A DNA stretch of 46,649 bases from GCA-020352575 sp041635475 (GTDB lineage: Bacteria > Actinomycetota > Acidimicrobiia > Spongiisociales > JAENVV01): NCBI GenBank assembly GCA_041635475.1, contig JBFKVA010000007.1:1-46649 (forward strand). The letters run 5' to 3'. A model generated the notes under the pieces. That model was not told where the DNA came from. It saw nothing but the letters and a program-made list of their open reading frames with translations, and ran no database searches. This document shows positions 8,692-15,832 of the stretch, piece after piece. Both the position numbers and the translations under genes were made by a program. Each line of letters begins with the position of its first letter. Position 1 is the stretch's first letter.

Positions 8692-8707
8692 AAGGAGCCC
8701 GACGATC
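8692..8707 (+). promoter_or_regulatory. Shine-Dalgarno AAGGAG followed by an ATC start codon
   Basis: AAGGAG (8692-8697), a 7-base spacer, then ATC (8705-8707). A -10-like TAGCGT lies at 8665-8670, giving a short leader. No ATG, GTG or TTG is in frame between this site and the conserved protein core until the ATG within GMQKEA. Confidence 0.55.
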
Positions 8708-9862
8708 AGCCCCGATCTCCTGAGCGCCGACCCCAGGCCGCTCTTCTTTCCCGTCGACGATCCCGGCTCGGCTGGTTTCCAGGCCCGGGAGGGCTGCGAT
8801 GGGGCCGCGGTGCGCACGTGGGCCCGCACGTTGGCGGGCATGCAGAAGGAGGCGATCGTCCTCAACGCCACCACCGGGGTGGCGTGGCGACTGGCCAGCG
8901 ACGAGGGTCCCTACCTGGCCGGCCACGATGCCGCCCCCTGCCCGCTTTCGTTCCTCACCACGGGGATGGTGGCGTCCTACATGGACACGATCCGAGCAGC
9001 CGCCACGGCCGCCGGGATGAGCACGGACGGCATTCGCCTGACGCTGGACAACACCTACACGATGGAGGGCTCCGCCCGGGCCGGGACCATGACCGGTGGG
9101 GCACTGACCCCCCGCCTGACCGTGGAGCTGGGCACCGGCGGTGCCTCGGGGGTGACCGCCGTCATCGATGCAGCCGTCCGATCGTCGCCGATCGCCGGCC
9201 TGCTGTCGGGAGTGCACGAGAGCCTGTTCACCCTCACGGTCAACGGATCACGCGAGGACGTCGCGCGGGTGGCTGCCCACGCCGGGCGTGCAGAACCCGA
9301 TCCGGCTGACCTGTTCGGTCGTGTGCACCCGACGCCGAGTGGGGACGACGTCATCCGGCGTCTCGTCCCCGCCGCGGAGGTCGAAGGCGTCCCGGGCGGC
9401 GTCGAATCAAGCCTCCAGGAGCACCAGAGTCGGACGCTCCACGTGCGGGGAGTGTGCACCGTCGGGGACGACGGCGTGAAGCACATCGTGCAGAACCTCT
9501 ACAGCCCGATCGGGTCCGAGTTCCGGTTCCTGTGCGACGAGGCGGTCGGGTTCGGCGGGGGTGGGAGGGCGCCAGACGCCGTCACGTACATGTCGGCGGG
9601 CATCGCGTTCTGTTTCATGACCCAGTTCGGCCGGTACGCCACGATCGTCAAACGAGACCTCGACGCCTACCGCATCGTCCAGGACACCTGCTTCGATGCG
9701 GGCGGCTGCCCGGTGGAGACCCACGTCCATCTCGAGACCCCCGAAGGGGTCGAGTTCGCCCGCACTGCCCTCGACATGAGTGAGCAGACATGCTTCCTCC
9801 ACGCGTTGTGTCGCACGGACCTTGCCACCGAGGTGCACGTCGTTCCCCGGTCGGTGACCTGA
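8705..9862 (+). CDS. Tandem OsmC-like protein, probable ATC start
   Basis: A 385-residue protein with two OsmC/Ohr-type domains. The first spans about residues 25-200: CPLSFLTTGMVASYMDTIRA as the central helix, then a beta-sheet with LTLDNTYTMEGSA. The second spans about 240-385: TLHVRGVCTVGDDG, PDAVTYMSAGIAFCFMTQF, and the late cysteine helix SEQTCFLHALCR. OsmC proteins are thiol-dependent hydroperoxide reductases. The cysteines here are compatible with that, but the exact reactive pair is not assigned. An in-frame GTG at 8603 lies inside the previous gene and upstream of the likely promoter, so ATC at 8705 is preferred. If ATC is not used, translation would start at the ATG within GMQKEA. 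Confidence 0.78.
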   Translation: MSPDLLSADPRPLFFPVDDPGSAGFQAREGCDGAAVRTWARTLAGMQKEAIVLNATTGVAWRLASDEGPYLAGHDAAPCPLSFLTTGMVASYMDTIRAAATAAGMSTDGIRLTLDNTYTMEGSARAGTMTGGALTPRLTVELGTGGASGVTAVIDAAVRSSPIAGLLSGVHESLFTLTVNGSREDVARVAAHAGRAEPDPADLFGRVHPTPSGDDVIRRLVPAAEVEGVPGGVESSLQEHQSRTLHVRGVCTVGDDGVKHIVQNLYSPIGSEFRFLCDEAVGFGGGGRAPDAVTYMSAGIAFCFMTQFGRYATIVKRDLDAYRIVQDTCFDAGGCPVETHVHLETPEGVEFARTALDMSEQTCFLHALCRTDLATEVHVVPRSVT

Positions 9863-9903
9863 GCGACTCCGGGTGATCCGCGACGGTGTGGCGGCCCCGT
9901 TTC

Positions 9904-9909
9904 TATGGT
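9904..9909 (+). promoter_or_regulatory. -10 hexamer TATGGT, leaderless promoter
   Basis: TATGGT ends six bases before the ATG at 9916. Confidence 0.5.
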
Positions 9910-9915
9910 TGCCGG

Positions 9916-10527
9916 ATGTTCACCCGGATGTTCCCGCTCGGTTCGGTGGCGTTCCCGGGCGCGCTCGTGCCGCTCCACATCTTCGAACCCCGGTACCTGC
10001 AGATGATCGACGAATGCCTCGAAGAAGGGGTGGGCTTCGGCATCGTCCTCATCGAGAAGGGGTCGGAGACCGGAGGTGGAGAGGAACGCCACGATGTCGG
10101 AAGCCACATGGTGATCGAGGCCGCTGGGGACCTCGCCGGCGACCGGCGGCTCATCGTGTGCCGGGCGACCCACCGCCTGGCGGTGGAGGAGTGGCTCCCC
10201 GACGGCCCGTACCCGTGCGCCGAGACGATCGACCTCGACGATCCGCCGATCGCGGACTTGAACCTCTCGGACACGGTGAGGTCGCTCGAACGAATCGCCC
10301 TGCTGGCCAGTGAACTGGGACACGACGTTGCTGGCTTCAGGGCCGAGATCGATGGCCTGGAGCCCACTACTGCGGTGTATCGCCTGTGCTCGCTCGCCCC
10401 AATCGGACCGTTCGACGCCCAGCGACTCCTGGAAGCCGCGGATACGGAGACCCGCCGCGGCCTCCTCGACCAGATGCTCCACGACCAGGAGGACACGCTC
10501 CGAGGAAGGCTGGCCACCGGTGGGTGA
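9916..10527 (+). CDS. LON-substrate-binding-domain protein (stand-alone)
   Basis: A 203-residue protein made of a Lon N-terminal (LON_substr_bdg) domain without ATPase or protease parts. The signature MFPLGSVAFPGALVPLHIFEPRY is at the very start, followed by FGIVLIEKGSE and a helical C-terminal half. Stand-alone members of this family are common in actinobacteria and are thought to bind peptides or unfolded proteins; no enzymatic activity is expected. A start further upstream is open, but the ATG at 9916 begins exactly at the conserved domain and has the leaderless promoter spacing. Confidence 0.85.
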   Translation: MFTRMFPLGSVAFPGALVPLHIFEPRYLQMIDECLEEGVGFGIVLIEKGSETGGGEERHDVGSHMVIEAAGDLAGDRRLIVCRATHRLAVEEWLPDGPYPCAETIDLDDPPIADLNLSDTVRSLERIALLASELGHDVAGFRAEIDGLEPTTAVYRLCSLAPIGPFDAQRLLEAADTETRRGLLDQMLHDQEDTLRGRLATGG

Positions 10528-10533
10528 GGTGGA

Positions 10534-10539
10534 TACGCT
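10534..10539 (+). promoter_or_regulatory. -10 hexamer TACGCT, leaderless promoter
   Basis: TACGCT ends six bases before the ATG at 10546. Confidence 0.5.
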
Positions 10540-10545
10540 CCGGGA

Positions 10546-11046
10546 ATGACGCTCCCCATCGGTGTCGAGGGCCCGGTCACCGCCGAGGTGTTCGTGGTGG
10601 CCCGCGACGGAGACCACCTCGTCCTCACCGGACCCTGTGGTGCAGATCCCTGGCTCATGGAGACACGGGCCGAACACCCGTTGGAGACAGTGCGGCGGAT
10701 CGTCACCGGGGTACTCCCCGATGCCCTCCTCGTGCATTCCACCTCCTGGCGGTTCGAGCGGGGTGCGGTTCACCTCACGTTTATCGCCGTCATCGGGGCC
10801 GAGTCGATCGGGGACATGGAACGATCATCCCTGGAGCACGTAGGCCTGGCCCGGGGCAGTGCCCACGCCGCTCCCGCGTCCATCGCCTGGAACCAGGTGC
10901 TGGAGCACGGCCTGCGCCACCTGGCCTGGTTGGCGCGGGAAGACGAGACGGTGGGGGCTACGCTCGATTCGGGATGGCACGACATCCTGGGCGAGTACGT
11001 TCCGGAGCCGTTCCGCCAACTCGATGACCCGAAAGGGACGCCATGA
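10546..11046 (+). CDS. Conserved hypothetical protein
   Basis: A 166-residue soluble protein. The N-terminal half alternates strands and helices (VTAEVFVVARDGDHLVLTG, ETVRRIVTGVLPDALLVHS, FERGAVHLTFIAVIG), faintly like a Nudix-type fold but without a Nudix box. The C-terminal half is helical (ASIAWNQVLEHGLRHLAWL). No catalytic motif is visible and I assign no function. Its stop overlaps the start of the DUF1059-like gene (ATGA), implying translational coupling. Confidence 0.7.
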   Translation: MTLPIGVEGPVTAEVFVVARDGDHLVLTGPCGADPWLMETRAEHPLETVRRIVTGVLPDALLVHSTSWRFERGAVHLTFIAVIGAESIGDMERSSLEHVGLARGSAHAAPASIAWNQVLEHGLRHLAWLAREDETVGATLDSGWHDILGEYVPEPFRQLDDPKGTP

Positions 11047-11195
11047 CGACGTGGACCATCGCATGCGAGTGCGGGTGGCAGGTGACGGGGACCGAAGCCG
11101 AGATCGTGCCAGAGGCCCAAGCCCACGGCCGGGCGATCCACAACATGGACATCACCCCCGGCGAGGCCATGGCCATGGCCACCGCAGTCGACTGA
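11043..11195 (+). CDS. DUF1059-type small protein
   Basis: A 50-residue protein of the DUF1059 type. Cys-rich start WTIACECGWQV, then a central EAQAHGRAIHNMDITPGEA with His residues. The two cysteines plus histidines could bind a metal (inference). The start overlaps the previous stop as ATGA. Full length for the family. Confidence 0.8.
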   Translation: MTTWTIACECGWQVTGTEAEIVPEAQAHGRAIHNMDITPGEAMAMATAVD

Positions 11196-11201
11196 ACCCG
11201 C

Positions 11202-12272
11202 TCAGGGAGCTTCGATGCGGAACCCCGAGACATCGCTGAGCCCGTCGAAGCACGCCGGGTCCTCGGCTCCGTCCCTCGTCCAGGACCACTCCTCGATCCC
11301 TTCGAGGTCGTTTCCCCCGTTGCTGACGACGAGTGAATACACGGCCTCGGTCGTCCCGCCGTCCTCGGGGCGCGTTCCGCCGAACTCGAGCAGTGACCCT
11401 CGCAGGGTCCCGGTCCAGGGCTCGCCGCCACCCTCGAGTCCTGTGACCGTCACCGACTCGCCGGTCTGGCTGATGGAGATCACATCATCAGACGTGTAGA
11501 GGTCGCAGCTCTCTTCCACGCCGGCGGGGGTGGCGGCTGTGTTGACCGTGGTCAGGAGGAAGACGGCGCCGTCGAGGTCGAAGGTCTCACTCCCGCAGTC
11601 GAGGCGGAATACGACCCGGTTGGTCGTGCCGTGGCGGACGATGGTCTGGCGCGGGTTCGAACCCGCCACTCGACAAGGGCCGTACTCGTCGAGCACCACA
11701 TAGGCCGGCCCGGCCTTGACATCGGCGAAGTCGACGGAACCGGACGAAACGTCCAGCCGATTGCCCGCCACGACGGCTGTCACGCCTTCCGGGGCCGATC
11801 CGTCCACGACGAGAACCTCGACCCGAACGAAGCCAGCCGCGGTGTAGCACGTCACGGTGTAGGTGATCCAGGTGGCGGGCTCCGAGGCTTCCCCCACGGT
11901 GACCGCCCGGGGAGAGGGGCGGGACGCGGTGCAGTTGGCGGCCACATCCTCGAGCTTCACGTCGTACTCACCGGGTGCGATCGGGAAGAACATGACGACG
12001 TCGTCGTCGATGCGGGTGGGATCGGAGTGCCGGGTCAGCCCGGGGGCAGCGACGACGACGTAGCCGTCCGGATCGAGGTCCACCCCCGTCGTTTGAATCC
12101 TCACTCGAAGGTCGCTTTGGCCGCTCGGAAGGACCTCAGGCTTTGGTCGCTCGTAAGAGCCGTCCACGTTCTGGAAGCACCGCAACGGGACGAAGCCGAT
12201 CAGGAGGACCATGAGGGCGATGAGGATCCACTGCCAGAGGTTCATGTCCCGCTCGTCTGGCGCTCCGCTCAT
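11202..12272 (-). CDS. Membrane-anchored secreted protein with repeated beta domains, unknown function
   Basis: A 356-residue protein with an N-terminal signal anchor (LWQWILIALMVLLIGFVPL, residues 12-30). The extracytoplasmic part shows two related beta-sandwich-like units: VRIQTTGVDLDPDGYVVVA to TYTVTC, and VRVEVLVVDGSAPEGVTAVV to VVFRLDCG. Each closes with a cysteine. A third, lipocalin-like or META-like stretch (ESVTVTGLEGGGEPWTGTL, LRGSLLEFGG) forms the C-terminus. The first ATG (12272) has a GAGGG Shine-Dalgarno; a second Met at residue 10 is possible. No enzyme motif is seen. Confidence 0.7.
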   Translation of the reverse strand: MSGAPDERDMNLWQWILIALMVLLIGFVPLRCFQNVDGSYERPKPEVLPSGQSDLRVRIQTTGVDLDPDGYVVVAAPGLTRHSDPTRIDDDVVMFFPIAPGEYDVKLEDVAANCTASRPSPRAVTVGEASEPATWITYTVTCYTAAGFVRVEVLVVDGSAPEGVTAVVAGNRLDVSSGSVDFADVKAGPAYVVLDEYGPCRVAGSNPRQTIVRHGTTNRVVFRLDCGSETFDLDGAVFLLTTVNTAATPAGVEESCDLYTSDDVISISQTGESVTVTGLEGGGEPWTGTLRGSLLEFGGTRPEDGGTTEAVYSLVVSNGGNDLEGIEEWSWTRDGAEDPACFDGLSDVSGFRIEAP

Positions 12273-12286
12273 CCCACCCTCGGATC

Positions 12287-12298
12287 GATCGTTCGATC
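12287..12298. promoter_or_regulatory. Palindrome GATCG-TT-CGATC at the transcription start region
   Basis: A 5-bp inverted repeat with a 2-bp spacer directly beside a minus-strand TATGAT hexamer (12297-12302), upstream of the 12272 start. It could be an operator; it is short enough to be chance. Confidence 0.25.
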
Positions 12299-12384
12299 AT
12301 AGGAGGTGACCCACCGGCGCGCCTGAGCGATCCGCGATCCGACCGTCCTTGGACTGGAGAAACTGCCTGGTTCTTCGCAGGCCT

Positions 12385-12873
12385 CTACAACGGCCGGCGC
12401 CGCCTGGAGGAGATGACGCCCGTGTTGAAGCCGTTGAGGTGGAGTCGTCCCGAGAAGCGAGCGTGTTCGATCTTGAGGCAGTGGTCCTGGACGACGGCCA
12501 GGCCGGCCTCCGCGGCCTTGCGGGCGGCCCCATCGTGGCGCAGGCCCAACTGGAACCAGACGACCTTGGCGCCAACCGCGATTGCCTCATCGACCACCTC
12601 GGGGATGGCATCGGGCTGGCGGAACACGTCGACGATGTCGGGGACCTCGGGGAGGTCCCCCAGACTGGGGTACGAGGCCCGGCCGAGGACCTCGTCGTAG
12701 GCGGGGTTCACCATGTAGACCCGAAACGGGGTCCGGATGAGGTAGGCAGCAACGAAGTTGGACGAGCGGATCGGGTTGGCCGACACCCCCACCAGGGCGA
12801 CCGACTCGTTGTTCTGGATGATCTGGAGACGTTCGACGGCCGTGGCGTCGTGAAGTTGGCCGGGGACGGTCAT
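12385..12873 (-). CDS. CoA-binding domain protein (YccU/COG1832 type)
   Basis: A 162-residue Rossmann-fold CoA-binding protein. The first strand/turn is VALVGVSANPIRSSNFVAAY, followed by YMVNPAYDEVLGRASYPSL, IVDVFRQPDAIPEVVDEAI and KVVWFQLGLRHDGAARKA. It is the single-domain form related to the CoA-binding half of succinyl-CoA synthetase alpha, lacking the ligase and catalytic-His regions. The role is unknown. Its ATG (12873) overlaps the metY stop as ATGA, so it is translated from the metY message. A longer open frame upstream is an antisense-phase artefact inside metY. Confidence 0.85.
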   Translation of the reverse strand: MTVPGQLHDATAVERLQIIQNNESVALVGVSANPIRSSNFVAAYLIRTPFRVYMVNPAYDEVLGRASYPSLGDLPEVPDIVDVFRQPDAIPEVVDEAIAVGAKVVWFQLGLRHDGAARKAAEAGLAVVQDHCLKIEHARFSGRLHLNGFNTGVISSRRRRPL

Positions 12874-14156
12874 GACGAGGCGCCGAGGGCCTGATCGAGG
12901 TCGTCGATGATGTCGTCGATGGTCTCGATTCCCACCGAGATGCGGATCATGTCGTCGCCGACGCCCATCTCGGCCCGGGCGTCGTGTGGCACCTGCTGAT
13001 GAGTGGTCGACGCCGGGTGGATGACGAGGGTCTTGGCGTCGCCGATGTTGGCGAGATGCGAAGCCAGGTTGACGTGTTCGATGAACGAGACACCCGCATC
13101 GAACCCGCCCTTGAGGCCGAAGGTGAACACGGCACCGGGACCTTGGGGCAGATACCGTCGGGCGAGCGGGGTCCACGGGTTGTCATCGAAGATCGGGTAG
13201 CGAACCCACCCCACCGCCGGGTGGTCGGCGAGGTGACGGGCGACGGCGGCGGCGTTCTCGACATGCCGGGACATCCGCAGCGAGAGTGTCTCGAGGCCGA
13301 GCAGGAGCAGGAAGGCGTTGAAGGGGGAGAGGGCCGCCCCGACGTCGCGCAGGACTTCGGTGCGAGCCCGCATGAGGTAGGCGTACTCGCGGAAGTTCTC
13401 CCAGAACATGAGGTCGTGGTACGCCGGCGACGGCTCGGTGAGGAGCGGGAATCGGCCGTTGTCGAATGGGAACTGGCCCGACTCGACGACGACACCGCCG
13501 ATCACCGCGCCGTGGCCGCCGATGAACTTGGTGGCAGAGTGCACGACGATGTCCGCGCCATGCTCCATGGGGCGGCACAGCCAGGGGGTGGCGAAGGTGT
13601 TGTCGACGATGAGTGGGATGCCGTTGTCGTGGGCCAAGTCGGCGTAGGTGGCGATGTCGAGCACGTCGCACCCGGGGTTCCCGATGGTCTCGGCGTAGAG
13701 CGCCTTGGTGGAGGGTGTGATAGCAGCCTGCACCTTCTCGGGGTCCCCGAAGTCCACGAACGTGGTGTCGATGCCGAGTCGACGGACCGTCACCGCGAGT
13801 TGGGTGAAGGTCCCGCCGTAGAGGGCGTTGGACGACACGAGGTGGTCGCCTGCCTGGGCGAGGGTGAGGAGGGCGATGAGCTGGGCGGAAAGGCCGCTGG
13901 CGGCCGCGACGGCACCCAGTCCTCCTTCGAGCGAGGCCATACGTTCCTCGAAGGCCGCGGCGGTCGGGTTGCCGATGCGGCTGTAGATGTTGCCGAAGCT
14001 CTGGAGGGCGAACAGGTCGGCGGCGTGTTGGGCATCCTCGAACACGAACGAGGTGGAGGCGTAGATCGGTTGGGCCCGGGCACCCGTCTCGGGGTCGGGG
14101 CGCTGGCCGGCGTGGACGGCCCTCGTGTCGAATCCGTAGGTGCGGTCGCCGCTGAT
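12870..14156 (-). CDS. metY: O-acetylhomoserine sulfhydrylase (PLP enzyme), probable ATC start
   Basis: A 428-residue PLP enzyme of the Cys/Met metabolism family. It converts O-acetylhomoserine plus sulfide to homocysteine. The N-terminus TYGFDTRAVHAGQ...RPDPETGARAQPIYASTSFVF and FGNIYSRIGNPTAA are diagnostic of the MetY type. The PLP lysine is in VVHSATKFIGGHG (about Lys210), and the substrate Arg region is near the C-terminus (DDMIRISVGIE). The first canonical start in frame is the GTG at 14045, which would delete the conserved first 37 residues. The ATC at 14156 behind GAGGAG gives the usual family length. It is coupled to the downstream CoA-binding gene. Confidence 0.92.
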   Translation of the reverse strand: MSGDRTYGFDTRAVHAGQRPDPETGARAQPIYASTSFVFEDAQHAADLFALQSFGNIYSRIGNPTAAAFEERMASLEGGLGAVAAASGLSAQLIALLTLAQAGDHLVSSNALYGGTFTQLAVTVRRLGIDTTFVDFGDPEKVQAAITPSTKALYAETIGNPGCDVLDIATYADLAHDNGIPLIVDNTFATPWLCRPMEHGADIVVHSATKFIGGHGAVIGGVVVESGQFPFDNGRFPLLTEPSPAYHDLMFWENFREYAYLMRARTEVLRDVGAALSPFNAFLLLLGLETLSLRMSRHVENAAAVARHLADHPAVGWVRYPIFDDNPWTPLARRYLPQGPGAVFTFGLKGGFDAGVSFIEHVNLASHLANIGDAKTLVIHPASTTHQQVPHDARAEMGVGDDMIRISVGIETIDDIIDDLDQALGASS

Positions 14157-14168
14157 CGTTGTCTCCTC
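14154..14168 (-). promoter_or_regulatory. Shine-Dalgarno GAGGAG and ATC start codon of metY
   Basis: On the minus strand GAGGAG (14163-14168) is followed by a 6-base spacer and ATC (14154-14156). An in-frame TAG (part of a TAGGTT -10-like hexamer) lies 8 codons upstream of the ATC. No ATG, GTG or TTG occurs between that stop and codon 38. Confidence 0.7.
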
Positions 14169-14261
14169 TGTCGATGCAACCTACTCCCGTTTGCCTCGCG
14201 GACGGCCGCCGGTCTTCGTCGCGAGCAGGGGCGACCGCTCAGGCTGGGAACGAACTCGCCG

Positions 14262-14310
14262 GCAGAAGCGCCGGGCACCGAGCTTTCGGCTCACCGCCCG
14301 GGGCTTCTGC
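14262..14310. repeat. Long imperfect hairpin (22-nt arms, 5-nt loop)
   Basis: Left arm begins GCAGAAGC, right arm ends GCTTCTGC. The arms match except for one C/G position and one 3-nt internal block (ACC facing ACC). It lies 44 bp after the stop of the membrane protein gene (minus strand) and about 105 bp before metY. It may be a terminator without a U-tract or a REP-like element; only one copy was seen. The rest of the 197-bp gap (14157-14353) holds the metY leader and nothing else recognised. Confidence 0.6.
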
Positions 14311-14353
14311 GACCCGATCGACGATGTCCTGGTTCGGTTGTCGACGGGAGGAC

Positions 14354-14797
14354 TCAGCCGGTCAGCAGGTCCTTCGTGCGATACCGAGCGAGCCACTGCA
14401 CGGCCGAGAGGCCAAGTGTGCCGATGAGCATCGTCACGAGCATCCAGGTGTTCCCGGTGTACTCGTCGGCCAGCCAACTCCACGTCATGCCGGCCCCGGC
14501 CAGGAGGCTCGACGTTGCCAGCACGGTCATGAGCGACAACTGACCCTTCGGGTTCTTCAGCATGAACCAGTTGGCAAGGGCCAATGCGATCAACACGCCT
14601 CCCGCCCAACGCACGGCGAAGTACGGGAATGCGACGCTCTCGATGAGCGTCTCGACGAGATAGGCGGGCGCCAGCAACAGCAGCGCCCCGAACACGATCG
14701 AGTCGATGAGTCCAAACCACAAGGCGAACGTCAGCAAGCCGGTTCCACTGACCTGGGTGGGAGTCGCCATCTCCCGCGTGTGCCTGGTAGCTGTCAT
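14354..14797 (-). CDS. Small membrane protein with four predicted helices
   Basis: A 147-residue integral membrane protein. Four hydrophobic segments are visible: GLLTFALWFGLIDSIVFGAL, FAVRWAGGVLIALALANWF, LMTVLATSSLLAGAGMTW and TWMLVTMLIGTLGLSAVQWL. A short basic N-terminus (MTATRHTRE) precedes them. The start at 14797 is supported by an AAGGAGA Shine-Dalgarno. No conserved functional motif is recognised; the pattern resembles small DoxX-like or DUF4345-like proteins, but I do not assign it. Confidence 0.7.
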   Translation of the reverse strand: MTATRHTREMATPTQVSGTGLLTFALWFGLIDSIVFGALLLLAPAYLVETLIESVAFPYFAVRWAGGVLIALALANWFMLKNPKGQLSLMTVLATSSLLAGAGMTWSWLADEYTGNTWMLVTMLIGTLGLSAVQWLARYRTKDLLTG

Positions 14798-14995
14798 CCC
14801 TCTCTCCTTTCCCCTCGCGGGGTCGGGAGCCGCCCACGGCCAGAGCCGGTGACGGCTCCGATTCTGTCGGGAGCCGCCCCTGCCCGGCCCCCTTGTACCC
14901 CTTGCAGGTCCCATGATACGCCCCCGGAGCCGGGCCGTCCCGGGGAACTTCGGCGCACCGGCATTGGGCGACTGGTCGAATGTCCATCGGGCGGC

Positions 14996-15832
14996 TCAGC
15001 GCCCCCGGTTCTCCAGGAACAGTGTCTGTGTTGCCCGCCCGATCGGGCCTTGGACGTCAAAGAGGTGGCTGGTGGCGACGCCGCGGCCGTCCTTGTTCCA
15101 GATCGACTCTCCGTCAAGACCGACCCACTCGCCGACCGGGGGCCGGGCGAGATGAACCGAGATGTCGGAGTTCATGAACACGACCTCCCATGGCTGGGCG
15201 AGGCGTGACAGCCCGTTGGAGAAGTCGGAGGCGATGATCGCCCGCTCGGTCGGGGTCATGTCGACCCCCTCGACGAGGCGCACCGGGAATCGCAACCACA
15301 CCGCGGCGGGCCCGGGCTCGGCAAAGGTGCCCCTCGCCTGTCGAATCTGGACAGCATGCCGTCCGAACGACACCGGCCCCTCCCCACCGAACGGCATGAG
15401 CGAGCGGAACTCGACCGGGTCCAGGGTGTCGGGCAGGGGGGGAGTGGAGATCCGCTCCGACGTCTCGGCCGGGAGATCCAACTCCGTTGTGCGCAGGCGC
15501 TGAACGAGTGCCCGGGCGAGTTCAAGCTCCTGCGAGTAGAGCCGGACCTCCGTCGTCTGGATCTTCTTGCCCTCCCGCACCAACTCGGTCACGACCTCGA
15601 CCGTGGTGACCGGCACGATCCGAAACAGCTCGCAGGTCACCCTGGCCACCTCCATCGGGGTGAGCGAAGGCGAGGTCTCGACCGCGTGGCTGAGGAAGGC
15701 GGCCACGACGCCGCCGTGCTGGCCGTCGGGGTACCACTCGGCTGCGGCCAGCCGGGTCGACTCGAACAGCGCTCCGCCGTGGGGTCCCTTCTCCCCGGTC
15801 GGCACATAGCAGGAGCGCGGGACGTCGCTCAT
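14996..15832 (-). CDS. Thioesterase-like (double hot-dog, TesB-type) protein
   Basis: A 278-residue protein of the acyl-CoA thioesterase II-like superfamily. The N-terminal hot-dog ends in the typical VTCELFRIVPVTTVEVVTE, a helix plus strand. The C-terminal hot-dog has PTERAIIASDFSNGLSRL and WEVVFMNSDISVHLARP. The mid-domain WLRFPVRLVEG and the closing ATSHLFDVQGPIGRATQTL are typical of this group. It likely hydrolyses or binds acyl- or aryl-CoA. Its ATG overlaps the paaK stop (ATGA), which points to a substrate related to phenylacetyl-CoA or another CoA ester made by that ligase (inference). Confidence 0.8.
   Translation of the reverse strand: MSDVPRSCYVPTGEKGPHGGALFESTRLAAAEWYPDGQHGGVVAAFLSHAVETSPSLTPMEVARVTCELFRIVPVTTVEVVTELVREGKKIQTTEVRLYSQELELARALVQRLRTTELDLPAETSERISTPPLPDTLDPVEFRSLMPFGGEGPVSFGRHAVQIRQARGTFAEPGPAAVWLRFPVRLVEGVDMTPTERAIIASDFSNGLSRLAQPWEVVFMNSDISVHLARPPVGEWVGLDGESIWNKDGRGVATSHLFDVQGPIGRATQTLFLENRGR

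Noticed and set aside
8603..8704. Upstream GTG start for the OsmC gene
   Set aside because: It overlaps the previous gene by 44 bp, precedes the likely promoter, has no Shine-Dalgarno and adds a non-conserved Ser/Pro/Arg segment.
11651..11666. GCGGGTTCGAACCCGC resembles a tRNA T-arm
   Set aside because: The loop is 6 instead of 7 bases, no acceptor, D or anticodon stem fits around it, and it lies inside a well-supported coding gene.
12297..12611. A 104-codon minus-strand frame ending near 12297
   Set aside because: It overlaps the CoA-binding gene in another frame and has Ser/Arg-rich shadow composition.
14157..14353. Possible SAM-type riboswitch in front of metY
   Set aside because: I searched by eye for the SAM-I, SAM-II, SAM-IV and SAH cores and found no convincing match beyond the GC-rich hairpin, and a likely -10 (TAGGTT) lies only about 17 bases before the ATC.
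12984..14543. A 519-codon open frame on the plus strand
   Set aside because: Antisense to metY, with low-complexity Gly/Val/Glu composition and no domain.
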